Positions 35,100 to 49,500 of a DNA stretch of 64,000 bases are shown here, one piece after another. Under the pieces are notes generated by a model, which made no database searches, was not told the DNA's origin, and saw only the letters and a program-made list of their open reading frames with translations. The translations under genes were made by a program, and so were the position numbers. The stretch's first letter is position 1. Each line of letters starts with the position of its first letter. This DNA comes from Crambe crambe (Eukaryota; Porifera; Demospongiae; Poecilosclerida; Crambeidae), in contig OZ004598.1 of assembly GCA_963924555.1 (NCBI GenBank), positions 186,001 to 250,000 of the forward strand. Reading direction: 5' to 3'.

Positions 35100-37389
35100 A
35101 TGGATCTCACTTCTCATTTGCGCTATCTGCTATCAGTTTTACGTGACAGATCATCCAGTCTCAGTTATCAATCCAGTATTCAAACACTAACTTCCTTGAA
35201 CGAACTAATATCTTCAACTTTCCGAAAAGTAGGCGTGGACGGAGTAAAACATTACTCCATACTTCTCCTGAGAAAGATCCTTTTGACTACCTTTGAACTC
35301 TTGTGTGTATCAACAGAGTTGATACAAGACATTCAATACTCCTATGTGGAGTGTAAGAGCATCTTGGTTGCAGTGGAAGAGTTTAACAGCCATTCCGTCT
35401 CCATCTCTTCTGGCCAAACCTTTCCTGGAAGAAGAAAATCAATATCCTTTCCAACATCATTACATAAAAGTAGTTTAACTATTGAATTTTCTGATCTCGT
35501 TGATGTGTACATAACATCGCATGTGGAATGGCTGTCTTCACTTATATTTGATCAACCATCTGTGGAGAATCTACTCCACCTTGCATGCTTTGAGAAGAGC
35601 TTTGCCAGAGGCTTTCTAGGGATTGTAGCTACTTACACTTCAATGTTGAACATTGGGATTCGGGATTCAGGGAAGCGAAGGGTCTATGTCTCTGAGGAAA
35701 TGTTTGCTCTCAATTCTCTAAACACCAGCTGGTTGGACTGCCTAGTTCCAGGGGCTCAGTCAGAACCACTGAGGCTAGCCTGCAGGGACATCCTGAACAT
35801 TCTTTGGGGGAAAGTGGCTGAGAGCTTACTCTCTAGAGCTCAACCCATATTGCAAGGAGGCAGAATTGTGGTGAAGTTGATACCTCAGCTCACTGAGGCA
35901 TCCCGGCATGCAGGTTGTTTTTTATTCAGATTTGTGTAATGTAGTAATTAGCTATAATCATTTTAGATTTGGAGTCATACCCAATGGTAATTCGATGCAT
36001 GAAGCTTTTTGTATCTGAGTGTACTGAAAGGCATTGTCTTGCAAAGTGGGACATTGGTAAGTAGCTATATAGGTAGTGGTAATTGTGCCATACTTCAGAT
36101 TGTATCCATGCAGCTTTCCAAGACTTGCTGGTTGCTACACTGGCAGCATATCGAAAGAGCTATAGAGTATTCAAGGCCCAAACTCCAGCATTTAATGCAG
36201 TGTATGCAAGCACTTTATCAATCTTAGGAGATCACACTCTTAACCAAATCAGAGACCTTACTACTCCAGTGGATATTAACTCTTACAAGTCTGTTCTGCA
36301 CCATATAGATGTCCTCAAGCACTCCCTGTCTCTTTCTTGCTCCCTCAATGCCTCAGCCAAATACATCTCCTTCACACTCTTGCAAAGTCTAAGCAGCAGC
36401 ATTTCTTCATGGAATATCTCAAATTTGGCTTGGCTGGTGTTCAATGAAGCTCCAGTCATCACACATGCTCTGACAAGATGTGTGGCTCTCTTGATTTATG
36501 CTACTAGTCCAAAGCTATCTTTCCCACCTTGTTCCAGCCTGCATAGCCTTGAGTGTGCTGGCAGAGATGTATGTACTTCACTCCATGAAACAATCACATT
36601 TTTAAAGGTATGTATAATTATTGCTGTGATGTCATCAGGATAACCTAATAGTAAGCTAGCTATGTACCTTTTATCCAGGAGACACTGGAAGATGTCTACA
36701 CAAGATTCCAAGATATATGGGCAGGAAAATGTATACAGTTGCTGAATTCATCCTTCCCCCAAGCAAGTCACTGGAAATCTCTTGGCAGAAAAAGTAATGT
36801 TCTATTCTATTGATAACTACATAGTAAATTATGATTATTTCGTCTGTAGGAGCAGTACGTCATAGTAAACCTAGCCACTACTGTGAGCTTGTGGTTGAGT
36901 ATTTGCTGTTTCCAGTGGTGGAAGCTGGTGCTAAGCTCCCCACACTTCCACAGAAGACTTTTGTGTACCTGTTGGTGGCCATCTTCTACAATGAATACCG
37001 TGGACTTATCACATCCAATAAGAAACTCTACACGTAAGCTGGAATGGAGCAATCTCTAGAATCTGATATACTATAAATCAATTATATACAGTGCTTCTTC
37101 TGGTAGACAGCTGCTCACTGATCATCGCTATATCCATCAATGGCTTACCTCAAGTGACCGAAATCTTGATGACACAACGCTCCAATTGTTAACAAGAGCA
37201 CCCGTCTTCACAGAGGTGGAAGAAGGACTGCTATTTGTGTGTGGCACAGCAGCCAATGTGGACATGACAGACTCGGTTGACATCCCCAGAGGACCTCTTG
37301 ATATTTCCCTACCTTTTCAACATGCTCCTATTCTTAAGAAAACTGCTTGGCATTTAAAACAAGACTGGCAACGGGTTGTTTCAGAATAG
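35100..37389 (+). CDS. Probable CCDC142-like protein
   Basis: Six exons: 35100-35913, 35967-36056, 36114-36607, 36679-36793, 36850-37033 and 37092-37389 (TAG), giving about 665 residues. The start is the first in-frame ATG (MDLTSHLRYLLSVLRDRSSS). The protein is predicted almost entirely alpha-helical and lacks a signal peptide or membrane segment. The C-terminal third resembles what I recall of CCDC142: HYCELVVEYLLFPVVEAGAK, an alanine/tyrosine helix (YLLVAIFYNEYRGLI), then a short segment ending in a leucine-rich helix (EVEEGLLFVCG). That assignment is by remembered layout, not by alignment. CCDC142 has no well-defined function. The gene sits between two oppositely oriented dynein genes, 210 bp after A and 132 bp before the stop of B. 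Confidence 0.6.
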
Positions 37390-37412
37390 TCCTAATCATG
37401 TGATCATCTAAA

Positions 37413-37465
37413 TTTTGTTTGTTTGTTTGTTTTTTTGTTTGTTTGTTTGTTTGTTTGTTTGTTTT
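37413..37465. repeat. (GTTT)n microsatellite
   Basis: About 53 bp of GTTT repeats with one T-rich interruption, in the convergent gap between the CCDC142-like gene and dynein B. Confidence 0.95.
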
Positions 37466-37521
37466 AGATGTGAGATTAATTATTATTTTTTCAATAATCA
37501 ATGGGGGAATATTCTCATTAG

Positions 37522-40500
37522 TTATTTGATGTCACAGAGGAGAGCCACTCCCCTCAGAACCCAATGTTCAGGAGGATGGTTGCTACGCAAACTCAGTGCT
37601 GTGATGTAGGTGAGGTCAGTGCGACGTGGTTTCTTGTAGATTGGACAGACATAGAGCTTGGGGTCATGGACATAGTCCTTCATGTTGACAGCATACAAGT
37701 GCACCACTGGAATAGGGACAAACAGCACTTTTGCTGGTGGTTGTATCAGCTTACTAGACCTCCTGTCCCAGCCTGCACCATCCAAGTACAAACCATGAAT
37801 ATAAACTCCCTCATGAGGAGAGTGAGTTATTTCTTCTTTCATCATCTTGGTCATCTCATTGTGCACAATGACACTGTCCAAGGCCCAGCCTTTGTGTGCT
37901 CGTGTCACCTCCTGTCTCATGGCTGTCACGAAGCCCTGTGGATTGAAGAAGCCTGTCATCCAGAAGCACTTGGGACGACCCCCAAACACCCAGTTACGAA
38001 ACTGAGTGTCTCTCTCCAGCAGCTCTGTGTACCAGAATCCGATCGTAGAAGAATCCCAAGATATCTAGTAGAAGAGCCAAAAAAAAAATTTAAAAAAATC
38101 CCACCGTTTATTCTACACATTGTAGCTATATAGCTACTGGCTGCATACCTTTCCCCATATTCGTGGTACTTTTGCATCATATATGTTGTCCAAAGCATTA
38201 CGCAAGTTCTGCAAGTAAGAAAAATCTCATGAATGTGGTAGGAATAGCTACTGTTTTGATGACTGACCTCACTCATTATGATGGTTCCATCTATGGCCAG
38301 TTTTAGATCCTTCAAAGTGTTACGGACAGTAGTGATCACCTTTTCCATGCGGTCGATCTCCTGTCTCAGGAAGATGTTCATAGGAGCAAGGGCCCCCATG
38401 CTCTGCAACCTCTCTTTCACTTCATGTGGGATGTAATCTGAAGGCAGCTTGTCCAACATCTCCTGGGCTTGGTGGTACACAATGCTCTCCCTGGTCTCAC
38501 CCCCACCACTGGAGCTGTCCTTGGGCTGTATGGAGAGAATGGTGTCCAGACTCTTGTTGGCCACATTACTCTGGTACCTGTAAGGACACAGATGAGTAGC
38601 CATTACAAAAAACTGATTTAGACTTTACGTGATATCAGCATTGGAATGAAGTCCAAAAATCTCAGGAGTGTCCACTAGTGGCAGAGTGTCAATGTACTCT
38701 AAGTACTCCTTCACAGTCCTATGGACAGGGATGCTGTAGCCTTTATAGAACTTGAAGGTAGGTTTGAACATTCCGTCAAACAGCCACATCTGAGGTGAGG
38801 AAAAACACACAATAATATAGCCAGCTAGCTAGCAGCTATTGGGGGAAGAGGATTGTATTGTTGCCCTTACCTTGGTATAAGTGTTGAGCAGCCTCTGATC
38901 ATAGTCGTCTGTCACTCTCCCTCCATATTGGATCTCCCCAATCATGTACTGCACTGCTCCCCATGCAACTCCCTATGCAGATAGTGCAACCAGCAATTAA
39001 TGACATTGTGATAGCTAGCTACAAGGAAGTTTGTGCAATAGCTACAATTGTAGCTATCTACAATTTTTGACATGGCTAGCTACGTACCTTTCTAAAGTCT
39101 AGGTCATCCATCAGATTCATGATGTATTGGGAACTGGCATTGAAGTCACCCTGATTGTACTCATAGGGGATGTTCCAACCAAGTGGCCCAAATTTGCGTC
39201 TCTCCTGGACTATTGTGTGGAGGAAGGCCAGAGCATAGTACACTGGTTTCCACTGAGGATGACTGGTGTAATCCAAGATCTCTTGGCTAGTGTTGGCATA
39301 GGTTCTCTTCAAACCAGCCCTCACACCCTTTGGAGGTGCAAAGGTGAACTTGATGGAGGCTTGAAGGAGGTTTATGGGGTACTTGTTGTGGACTTCAGTG
39401 GTGAGCCACAGGCGGAAGGTGGGGTCAATTTTACTGATTTCTGTCTCGAGAACAGTCTTCAACAACTCCTCTAGGAAGTCCAGAGCCAAGTGAGTGTTCT
39501 GTAGCAAAGCCCAGCCACCCTGCATGAAAATGAAGATATGTATAAATAATGCAGCAAATTTATGGTATTAAAGTATATGGCTACTTGTAGCTGGCACTGA
39601 GCAATCAGTCTTCGTGCATGTACTTCTTGCCCTTGGCCCATGGAAACAGATCCGAAGGCTGAAATGAAAAAATATAGAAAGTTTTAAAGCATGCCACTCT
39701 CACAGAATTGATGGTCATTCTACTTACTCAAGTTGAGCTTCTTTGCCAAAGCTTCAATATTATTCGTTGGGTCAGATCCCATGGAGAGGAGACAAATCAT
39801 GGGAGTGCGGATGTTAGATTCATTCCACATTTCTTCGATGTTTAGAATAACACCCTCTGCATATTTGACTCCCATCCTCTCAGAGATGTACTTCATTGCC
39901 TGAGGCAGGACCCGATCAGGACACCATGCCCTGATCATTAGGAGCTTTCTGAATGTATCGAGTGCTGCATTGTATCCATCTGGAATGGGATTTTCTTCAG
40001 GGGAATCAGAATCAAACCAAATTCTCCATGTCTTATCATTGCGACCAATCTGTTTAAGGAATGAAAATGTTTATGCTTGCCTTAGGGCATGTTGCAATCT
40101 ATCTACTTAGAATTCCCTATAATAGTTAGACACTGAGACCGAGGGATCTACGGCATTTAAGAGACCCAAAGGCCCTGAGGGTCTCTTAAATGCCGTAGAT
40201 CCCATTGGTCAAGGTGTCTAACTAATTTAGACCATAGCCATCTAGTTTAGCTCTAGGAAGTGCGAGAAAACAGTTTTATAGCTACTTGTTCAAGCAGGAA
40301 AAACGCCATTGCTATCTGCATCCACAGTAAACACTCCATAGGAATGACCATGCCCTTAGAGGCGGGGCACTAAGTGAGCTACTTAGTGGCTGCCATGCTA
40401 AGTGAAAGCAGCAGGCACTGACCAATCAGATTGCTCCATTTGAATCAACTATAGTCTAAGTTATGGTGGCATGGTGGGAAATTTATGTTTTGAAAAATAT

Positions 40501-43500
40501 TACGCTCAATTTTCAGCTATATCTAGGGCCCACCTGGTTTAGGACTTCATGGAAATGAGGGAGCTTGGTGATGGCCACCAGGTTCAGCCAAGTCATATCT
40601 GTGATCCATTTGGTTGGCTTTGTAGGACATGCCTTCAGATCAAGAGCGGCTCCTCCCTTGATCAGTACTTCAAACTCTCTATGCTTCACATATCCATTCT
40701 TCAAGTCAATCTTCAGAGCCAGCAAGAGAGTGAAGAGGAACTTGTGTTCCTCATAGAGACCTCGATTACAGTAGCTGAATGCAGCAAAGGTCAGGTACTC
40801 TATGATGTTGGTGATCCTCTTAGTTGTGACAGGAGATTTGACTGAATGAGTCATGGATATGTCAAAGATCCCCAAGAACTGCTGCAAAGATGTCTGGTAC
40901 ATGACGTTGACCATGGACATCTCCATGATCAGGAAGTAGAGGACAGAGCCTCTGGCAGCCACTGGTCTGTATTCCTCTCTTGCTGTGTTGATCTTCACCT
41001 CTGTCTCTGCAGCCACTAGAAGGTTGTGTGTCACCTCCTCTGCTGTCTTCTTTGTTGTTCTCAGCACCTCGATCAATGATTCGTCATCTACAAGTGAGCC
41101 TTCGGTAGTAGAGAGACGATAGAGCAAACTATCTTCCAACTCTTTCATCTTCTTATTAAAGGCAGTGACTTCCTCTATCAGCTTTACCTTCTCAGCCTCC
41201 AGCTCGTTTTTCTCTGTCAAGATAACTCTTCCCAGTAGTTGATCTTCAAGACCTTGCATCGTCACAGTGAAGTCAATAATGGCAGTGCGAGCAGAGACCT
41301 GCAACATGAAACCAAGCTCAATTGGCAGGCACAAACAGACAAATTGAAAGGACATAATATAGATTTGAATCACTTACTTCAGGTGAATATTTGGGATTTG
41401 GCAGTTTTGTTGTTATATAGAGCATGAATCCGTTCATCACATCAATTTCCTTGTCTCCCACTTGCACCTTCTGCATCGAGCCTGCTTTGATGAAGTTCTT
41501 CTCCAGAACATTGTCCAGACAAGGATCCAACTCTTCCTCCACATCCTCTATCATCAGAGGGGTGCCAAGTGATAAACAGTCCTCCAAATGAGTTCGGAAG
41601 TATTTGTTGTTGAGGGTAGTAATCCTTAGATTGTTATCAGACTCTTTGTTCTTGATCCAGTTCTTCCCTTGACCCTGTGGGTCTATCAGCAGAGGGAAGC
41701 GGGTGGCTTTGGTTACAATGATTCCATTCTGAACTGAGAGTTCATCGTTGGGCAGTCCTTGCAAGTTCCACTCTCCAATGGTGGTAGTGTCAGACAACAT
41801 GTCAGTCAGGTTCAGCCACTGTGAAAAGGGGATCTGTCGAGTCTTGAGTTCTTTCTTCCAATTATTCATTAAAATGCCACGGAACTCCTGGTTGAAAGGA
41901 CCACAGTATGACAGGAAACCAGACGCAACCAGCACGTTACCAACCAACCTGCAAAATAATCATCATAGAATATTAAAAGTATGTGGCAGATTGAAAATGG
42001 GTACAGTAGAACCTGGAATGTTTTCATTAGAGATGGGTGAATTAACTCATGACTATATGTAAATGTGTAGTCCACATTAAGGGTTCCAAGAATTATATAC
42101 CTTATTCATAGCTAATGGTTGGACTAACTCTGCAGTAACTTAGCTATGGGTACTACGTACCTTTGGATCTTATCTTTGAAATCTTTGCTTTGCTCAGTCC
42201 ACCTCACTTTCTCATCACTTAGTCCTTCAATAAGAGTTGATGATACCATCATCTTTCTCTCACAGGCTTCAGCATCATCTAAGAGGGCCTGCTTCTTGGC
42301 CATCGCCTCCTCGTACATAGCCCTCACTACTGCCACTTCCCTCTCCTTCTCTTCCAACTCAGCATTGGCTTCTGCCAATTCAGCAGCAGCTATTGCATAT
42401 TTCCTCTCCTGCACAGCAAGATTAGCCTTCAGGGGAAGCACTTCTCTATTAACGGCAAAAAATGCAGCCATGGCTTGTGTCCATGAGCATAGACCTGCCA
42501 CATTGCCACATACCCTCTTGGCAGTTTCGAGGTTGTAGTCTGGCATCTCAAAGTATGGTTGCATCAGCTCCACAATCTCACCATTGATGAAATCTTTTGG
42601 AAAGTTCTGTAAGAGCATCAGGAATCCTGTGCCACTCATCATCTTCAGGGACTCACCCCAAGTAGGCTTTGGACCTGGCCTGTCTTTGTCCAACGTGTGG
42701 CTGTTAAGACGTCTCTGAAAGAGGAGAAGCACACAATCCATGATCCTCATGATGAGATGGGGAGGATTTGCTAGCTTGCGAACTGTGGCTATGTCTTGAG
42801 CCTTGATGGTTTTCAGCGCTCTCTCTGCTTGTTCCAAGGCTGGTCGTGCAGCTTCCAGCTTGTCTTCAGCCACAGCTTTGTCTTGGGAAATGAGATCAGC
42901 CACATTCTGAGCTTTGTCCTTGACTACCTGGACAGATGCCTTCACTATTTCTGCTGCTTGAGCCTTAGTGGTTACTTCTTTCAGTACTTCCTCAGCCTCT
43001 GCACCAGCTTTGACTAATTTTTTCTTCTTCACTGCCAGTTCCTCTGAAAGCTGAGCAACATTCTCACTAGCCTCCAGCAGCTTTTCCAATCCAGTATCCA
43101 TTCTCTCTGCAAGTTGATCCAGGTTCTTCTTCTGTGAGTTATAAATGGACTTGTACCCATTGATGAAGGAGAGATAGGATTTTGGTGTCACATGAGTGGA
43201 TCTCCTAAACCTCTCAAAGTACTCCAAACAGGATTCTGCCACAAAGTCTTGGATGACTCCCATAGTCTGCACCACTTGCTCCTTTGTCTCTTCAGAACAG
43301 ACGATGTTAAATGATCCCACAAAGTGCTCAGCCACTGCAATCAGAGCATCCTTTGGCCAGCGACTGAACCAATCCATTGTGCAGCCACTGAACAGACCAG
43401 GGAATTTCAGGGATCTACTGCGGAACTTTTCTCCAATGGGGGAGAAGCAGAGTACGACATGGAGGTTTTTCCTTGCTCTGCTGAGGAAATAATCGTAGAG

Positions 43501-46500
43501 GTTTTCTGGAGTTGGTGGTCTCTTGGGGAATTCTTTCTTCATGACAGGAATAAGGTTAGAATTTATTTCATCGATTTCATCACGAGCAAACAAATTGGAC
43601 ACTTCTCCTGATGAGAGCACATTGTTGATATATTCAAGAAAACCTTCATCTTTAATCTCATTGTCAGTGAAGAGGAAGACAACACCTTCACCTGCTTCCC
43701 CTGCTCTCAAGTAGAGCTTCTTCAAGTCCTCCAACAGGTTGTTGGCATTATAGGACCGGGAGAGTTGGATCTGGATAGTTTTGTAGCCTGCAATGAAGGA
43801 GGCTAGTCGAGTGAGACTCTGTTTCCCAGAACCTCCCACTCCTACTAGGAGAGCTGCTCCACGATCTGTCCGGATGATGCGAGAAATTTTTATCAGATGG
43901 ACTATTGCATCCTTGAAGAACACAAGGTCCATCCCAGATCCACGTACAGTCTCATTCAACTGGTCCATAAAGCCATACAACCTTTCCACCAACTCATCAT
44001 ATGGAGGGATCTGTGGAATTAAAATGGTTTGGTAGTAAGTTGCCTTTGGCAATGGGTGGGTGACCAGTCATACTTATGAAGAGAGTGGGGTGGGAATTAC
44101 AGAATAGAAGTGCATGTGTAATTTTTTTATCAGATACACTAGCTAGTCAAACAGAGCATCACTTTTACCGGTTCATATATTTTTGGAGCGCTGAAATCAA
44201 AATCGTCGGGCTCATCTCCAGTGGGTTCAATTGGTTCTCTGCATGAAATAAGAATTAAAGTAGCTATATTCAATGAATTCCTTAGAAGGTTTAGTTATTT
44301 TACCTTAAAAAATCGACAAAATATGGTTCTTCTGGTAGGGCTTGCTCAGTCTCCTGATCAAACTCTTCCTCAATGACACGGTGAATGCAGCGCTTGAACC
44401 ACTCCTGATCTTCAAAACTTGTGAACCTATCGGCAATCACACGCGTGCATTCATGCTTCCACAGGGCCAAGAGCACATTTGTACTGGAGCAAACCTGACT
44501 ATTAACATGTAGAATACCCTCCCAGATGCGAGAGAGATCACGGAGGTTGAAAACGTAGTGAAATTTGGCAGGAGTAGGAAGCATTTTGACTTTAGTCAGT
44601 TGCCACAGACGTCGTGTGGAGACAACCATTTTTTTCACATGCCCTATCACGTCACTGCCAAACCCTCTCTCTTTGCAAAAATGGCCAAGACTGATCACAC
44701 CAAAGATCTTGTCGATAGAGGCATTCGAAGGAAGTGTGCAGTTGAAGATCGAGAATTGTCGCTTGAGCCGGGAAGGGATGTCGTTTCTACCTCCTCCAGG
44801 GTGGATCATGGCTGCCATAAGCTGCAAGTCTTGGATGTGTGTGAAGTCTCCTGGTTTCTCGAGATTGTAGAATCCTTTCATCTCCATCAACTGACGCACA
44901 ATTTCATTGGTGATCTGGTCACCCCATTCGTTAATGGTGGGCATATTGATATCATCTATGAACACAGTACACTTCCTTCCAGCAGGTGGGCCATATGTAT
45001 TACCCACACGCTTATCAACATAACCCTCAATTGTTCTCTGGAAATTAGCTGGGGTTGTGACTGAGGAGAAGGCAAGAGTCTTTCCGATGTGTTGTTCGAG
45101 GTCATATTTAGACATGTAGCCCTTGATGATGACGGTTTTAGCTGTGCCCTGTTCCCCTATCAACAGCACTCCCTTGGACTGCTTGGCGATGGTGTGGATG
45201 AGGAAGTCTGTACACACGTTGTCCACATTGGGGACTAAGATGGAAGCATATTGTGGAGTGCTGTCTTTTGGGTAGACATACTCCTCCACGTGTTTCTTCC
45301 AGTGCTCCCAGTTCCCCTCTTTGTCCACCTTGAACTCAAAGATGGTGTCACCTGAGTCTTCTTCAACTGGTGGGAGATCTAGCTCTGTGTTTGTTCTCAT
45401 CCATTCCTCCATCTTGGCTCTGTCATCCAGCTCCTGCAAAGCACCCACACTCCACATCAGAGAAAAGATGTAGAGCCTTTCCAGGTAGCTCTTGGAGATG
45501 GAGGTGTTCTCTTCCTTGCGAGGAATGAGACCCTCCATGATTTCACATGATTGCCAGATGTAACTGCATTCTAGTAACTTCATCTTGGCATTCAGGTTGA
45601 TTGTGGCGTAGCGATAAAGATGAACAAATGATGCTTCATAGAGATTTGATAAGATTTCTGCTTCCTGCTGTGTGATTTTCTTCTCTGCGACCATGTGGAG
45701 CAACCAGCCCTCCATAATTGGACGGTACTCCAGCCCTGAAGAGCTCATGTAGACCATCCCGTTACGAGACACTGTGGCAGGTGAGGCATTGTCGACATTA
45801 TCTGGCTCAAACACCAACTTGCTGTCAAGGTACATGGGGATCCTGTCTCCATTGGCGAGGGTGAGGGTCTTATTGTCGTCAAGCACACTGTTGAGATTTT
45901 CAATCCAGAGGGTGTCCACTGGCCCATCCATCACTAACCACACATGCTCCCCTTTCTTCAACTTATGCGACCTCCTCCAGAGGGTTGAGAAGATGCCGTC
46001 TGTCCAGTCGTTGGTTGCCACATCCAGACGACCAAACATTTCAGATGCGGTGATGGCCTTTGGATTCATCCTCCACTCCCTGTGTGAGACCCCGCAGTCG
46101 GTCATTGCCTTGATGAGGATTTGGATGCACTTGGTCTTGCCAGTTCCAGTAGGTCCAAGCACCATGAAGCCATGTCTCACTCGCTGCGTTTCATAGAGCT
46201 GGATCAACTTGAGGGTCCATGATGGGTGGTTTATCAGGCCTGCTTTGCACACTTCTTTCTCTATAGCATCATCAAGATCTGGATAGGTGGCTTTTGCAAT
46301 GCCAATGCCAGGGAAGAGATCATTGATGAGGGACATAAAGAGAGGCTCATCCTCGTCGATCAGCTTTGAAAGATTCATGTCACGAAGACCTCTCATCACT
46401 ATTGTCTGTTCACTATCACTAGGGTTGGCCCTTTTTGAAGCACCAAGTGTCCTGAGCACTGAGAGGATGTTTCTTAGACCAAAGTCATAGTGAACTTGCT

Positions 46501-49500
46501 TAGAGAGCTGGTCCTCACAGAGTTTGTACAGAGTGTAGAATTTCTCTGATAACACGATGTTTTGGAGGAAACCACAACTAGCAAGCTTCACTCGAATGAT
46601 GATCTGGTTAATACGAAACTAAGCATGAATATTTGCTGCTTCTAATACTCTCTCTTACCTTCCTATCAGGCACCATCATTGCTATAGGCCTGAAGTTCAT
46701 TTTCAGATTTTCTGGCAACTCTTGCCTTCCAGCATAGCCAGGATTCTGCATAATAGCAGGGACAGATATGAATACATTATGTAGACTACTTATACATTCA
46801 TGAGTAGCTATTAGCTAGGTACCATGGTTAAGAAGAGGCCGAATTCAGGGTTCATTCTTACTACATCTCCATCTGTGAAGATGAACTCGGGTCTCCTCTC
46901 CTTCTTGCATGCCAACACAGTAGCTATCTGCTGGGCAGCCACTGACAGCACTGGCAATTCAATGCGGTTGAACTCATCAAAGCAGCCCCAACTCCCAGAT
47001 TGGGCTAGACCCTTGTAGATTCTGCCTAGACCTCGGAAATCCATCTGATCTGAGCAGTTGAAGACCACCACGTACTTTCCCAGTGCTCTCCCCATGTCTT
47101 TAGTTGTTTCAGTCTTGCCAGTCCCAGCTGGACCAGCAGGAGCTCCACCCATGGAGAAGCCGAGGGCCTGAGCAAGAGTGATGTAGCAGCGATCTGTGAG
47201 TGGAGTGATGACCAGACGCTCAGTACAACCAAGAAACTCATTTTGGTAAACAAAATCAACATCTGTGATGGAGATGACAATAAGATTAGTATCGGTCTTG
47301 TAGTAAAATCGTGTCTGCTTCAGCCACTCAAAGTCCACAGGTGACCTGATGCGAAGCTCGAACAGAGCATGGAAAATGTCTCGCTGATGGAGGTGAATAG
47401 TAATCAAGGTCTCAAACTTGGTCCTGTCAATTTTGTTGAGGTCCTGAGTGGTGAGTTCAATGAGCGTGTCCAGAATGTTTTGGAAGCTTCTGTCGGTGGT
47501 TAGCATGATGGTTCTGTCTGCACGTGCACTTTTCAGAGCACGAGTGGCATCAGTGGTCCAGATCACTTGCAGACCAAGCAAACCAACCTAAGTACATGTA
47601 ATTCACAAAAACTGAAATACTGAGTTGCTGTTTTAACTCTAAGGAAATTGCTAGCTAATACCAGTTGAAGCTACTCACCTGTGCTGGATAGTTATTTAAG
47701 AACTCAAGTAGTTCAAAGTTTTGGTCTTCTATGGCAACCATTGCATCTTGAATCACACGATGCACTGAGCGTAGGGACATTTCCAGTAGTTTCCCAAGCC
47801 AGTTCTCAACATTGCCCAGAGCCATCACTGGTTTCTCAAGCTGAAGTAAACATGTTCCATGCATGTACATGTATAAAACATAATGTGCATCACTAACCTC
47901 AATGGTCTCTGGTTCTTTGGAGTTGATGTGAGTTATTTTGTCATACTCTTTTTCATGGAAAGTAACTCTCTTGATATTATCAAACACACCAAGCAGATGA
48001 GCTTGTATGGTGTGTGAATTTGAGGCTTGTCCCAGAATCTCCAGCAGTGCTGGGTCAGAGATGAAGAAGAATCTTGGGAAGATGAGGCGTTTCTTTTCTA
48101 GGTAGCCAGTGAGTGACTTCTGACAGAGTTCCAGCTGCTCCAGCAAGTGAGGGAGCAGCTGACCCAGTGTCTCATCCCCCACACAGCACTGCACCACGTT
48201 GGAAGTCTCGTGGGCTTTAGTCATGATCTTAACCCACGATTTATCAATGCTCATAAAACGCTTGGCTTCCTGTAATAATTAACAGTCATGTGCATGTGAT
48301 AGATATAAATACTGCAAGAGTGCCCCCAAGAAGTTCTATGATCCATAGGGTTAATTAATAGGGAAAGGGGTTGGAGGATGTTGCTATCCAGCCTAAAAGT
48401 TTAGGGTTAATTAATAGGGAAAGGGGTTGGAGGATGTTGCCTCATAGCTACGGTAGCTATCCAGCCTAGAAGTTTTATCTACATAGCTACATAGTATACA
48501 TGTACCCTGGGCAGCTGCTTGGCAATGTCTCCACCCACAAACACAGCTTCGAGGTACACCCACAGGTTCTGGACCACCAACCAGTTTTCCAGGATCTCTA
48601 TGGTGTTGGTTAAGTTTTTCACCCACGTCTGAATGTCCTTTTTGAATGGAGCATTGTATCTGTACACATAATGCAGTTAACCACTTACAATGTGGTCCTA
48701 TTAAGGCATGGATTCCATTATTTTTTTACCTTGACTCAAGATGTATCCCCCTCCCAGACAGCTACATGCACTGACCTGTTGCTCATGAGAGAACTGAGCA
48801 TCATGAGAGAGTCTTCCATCATTCCAATGCTCTCTTGTGTCTCCTCCCCGCGAATCAGCAGCTCTCCCCGAGACTTGAAAGTGGCAAAAGTGAGACTCTG
48901 GACTGCCCATTCAGCTGTGATCTGCTTGAATTTGCTCTCAATGTCCTTCTCCTTCACAGCACTGATACAGATATCCTACATAAAAAGTAGCTAGCTATGA
49001 CATATTAATTATTATGTATGAAATTTGATGTACCTCAATATCATCAATATTTTTTATAAGTGGTGCTTCCATTACATGTCGGAGAAGGAAATTCTCATTG
49101 TGGTGGTCAAATTTCCAATTTGTGACCTTCTCAATCCTATCCCAGTGACGGTCCTTCATTGACCTGTCCAGCATTCTCTCCAGTACGGGACACAGCTCAT
49201 TGAAGTCATCAATCTTCTGTTTCAGATCAATGTAAGCTTGCCACTCCTTCATGCCCTTGGGCAGTTTCCGGCACCTATACAGACAATATCACACCTTAAT
49301 CAAATATTATACAGCTACAGTACAGTACAAACCTGTTCTGTTAATCTAATATTATACAGCTACAGTACAGTACAAACCTGTTCTGTTAATCTAATATTAT
49401 ACAGCTACAGTACAATACAAACCTGTTCTAATATTATACAGCTACAGTACAATACAAACCTGTTCTAATATTATACAGCTACAGTACAATACAAACCTGT

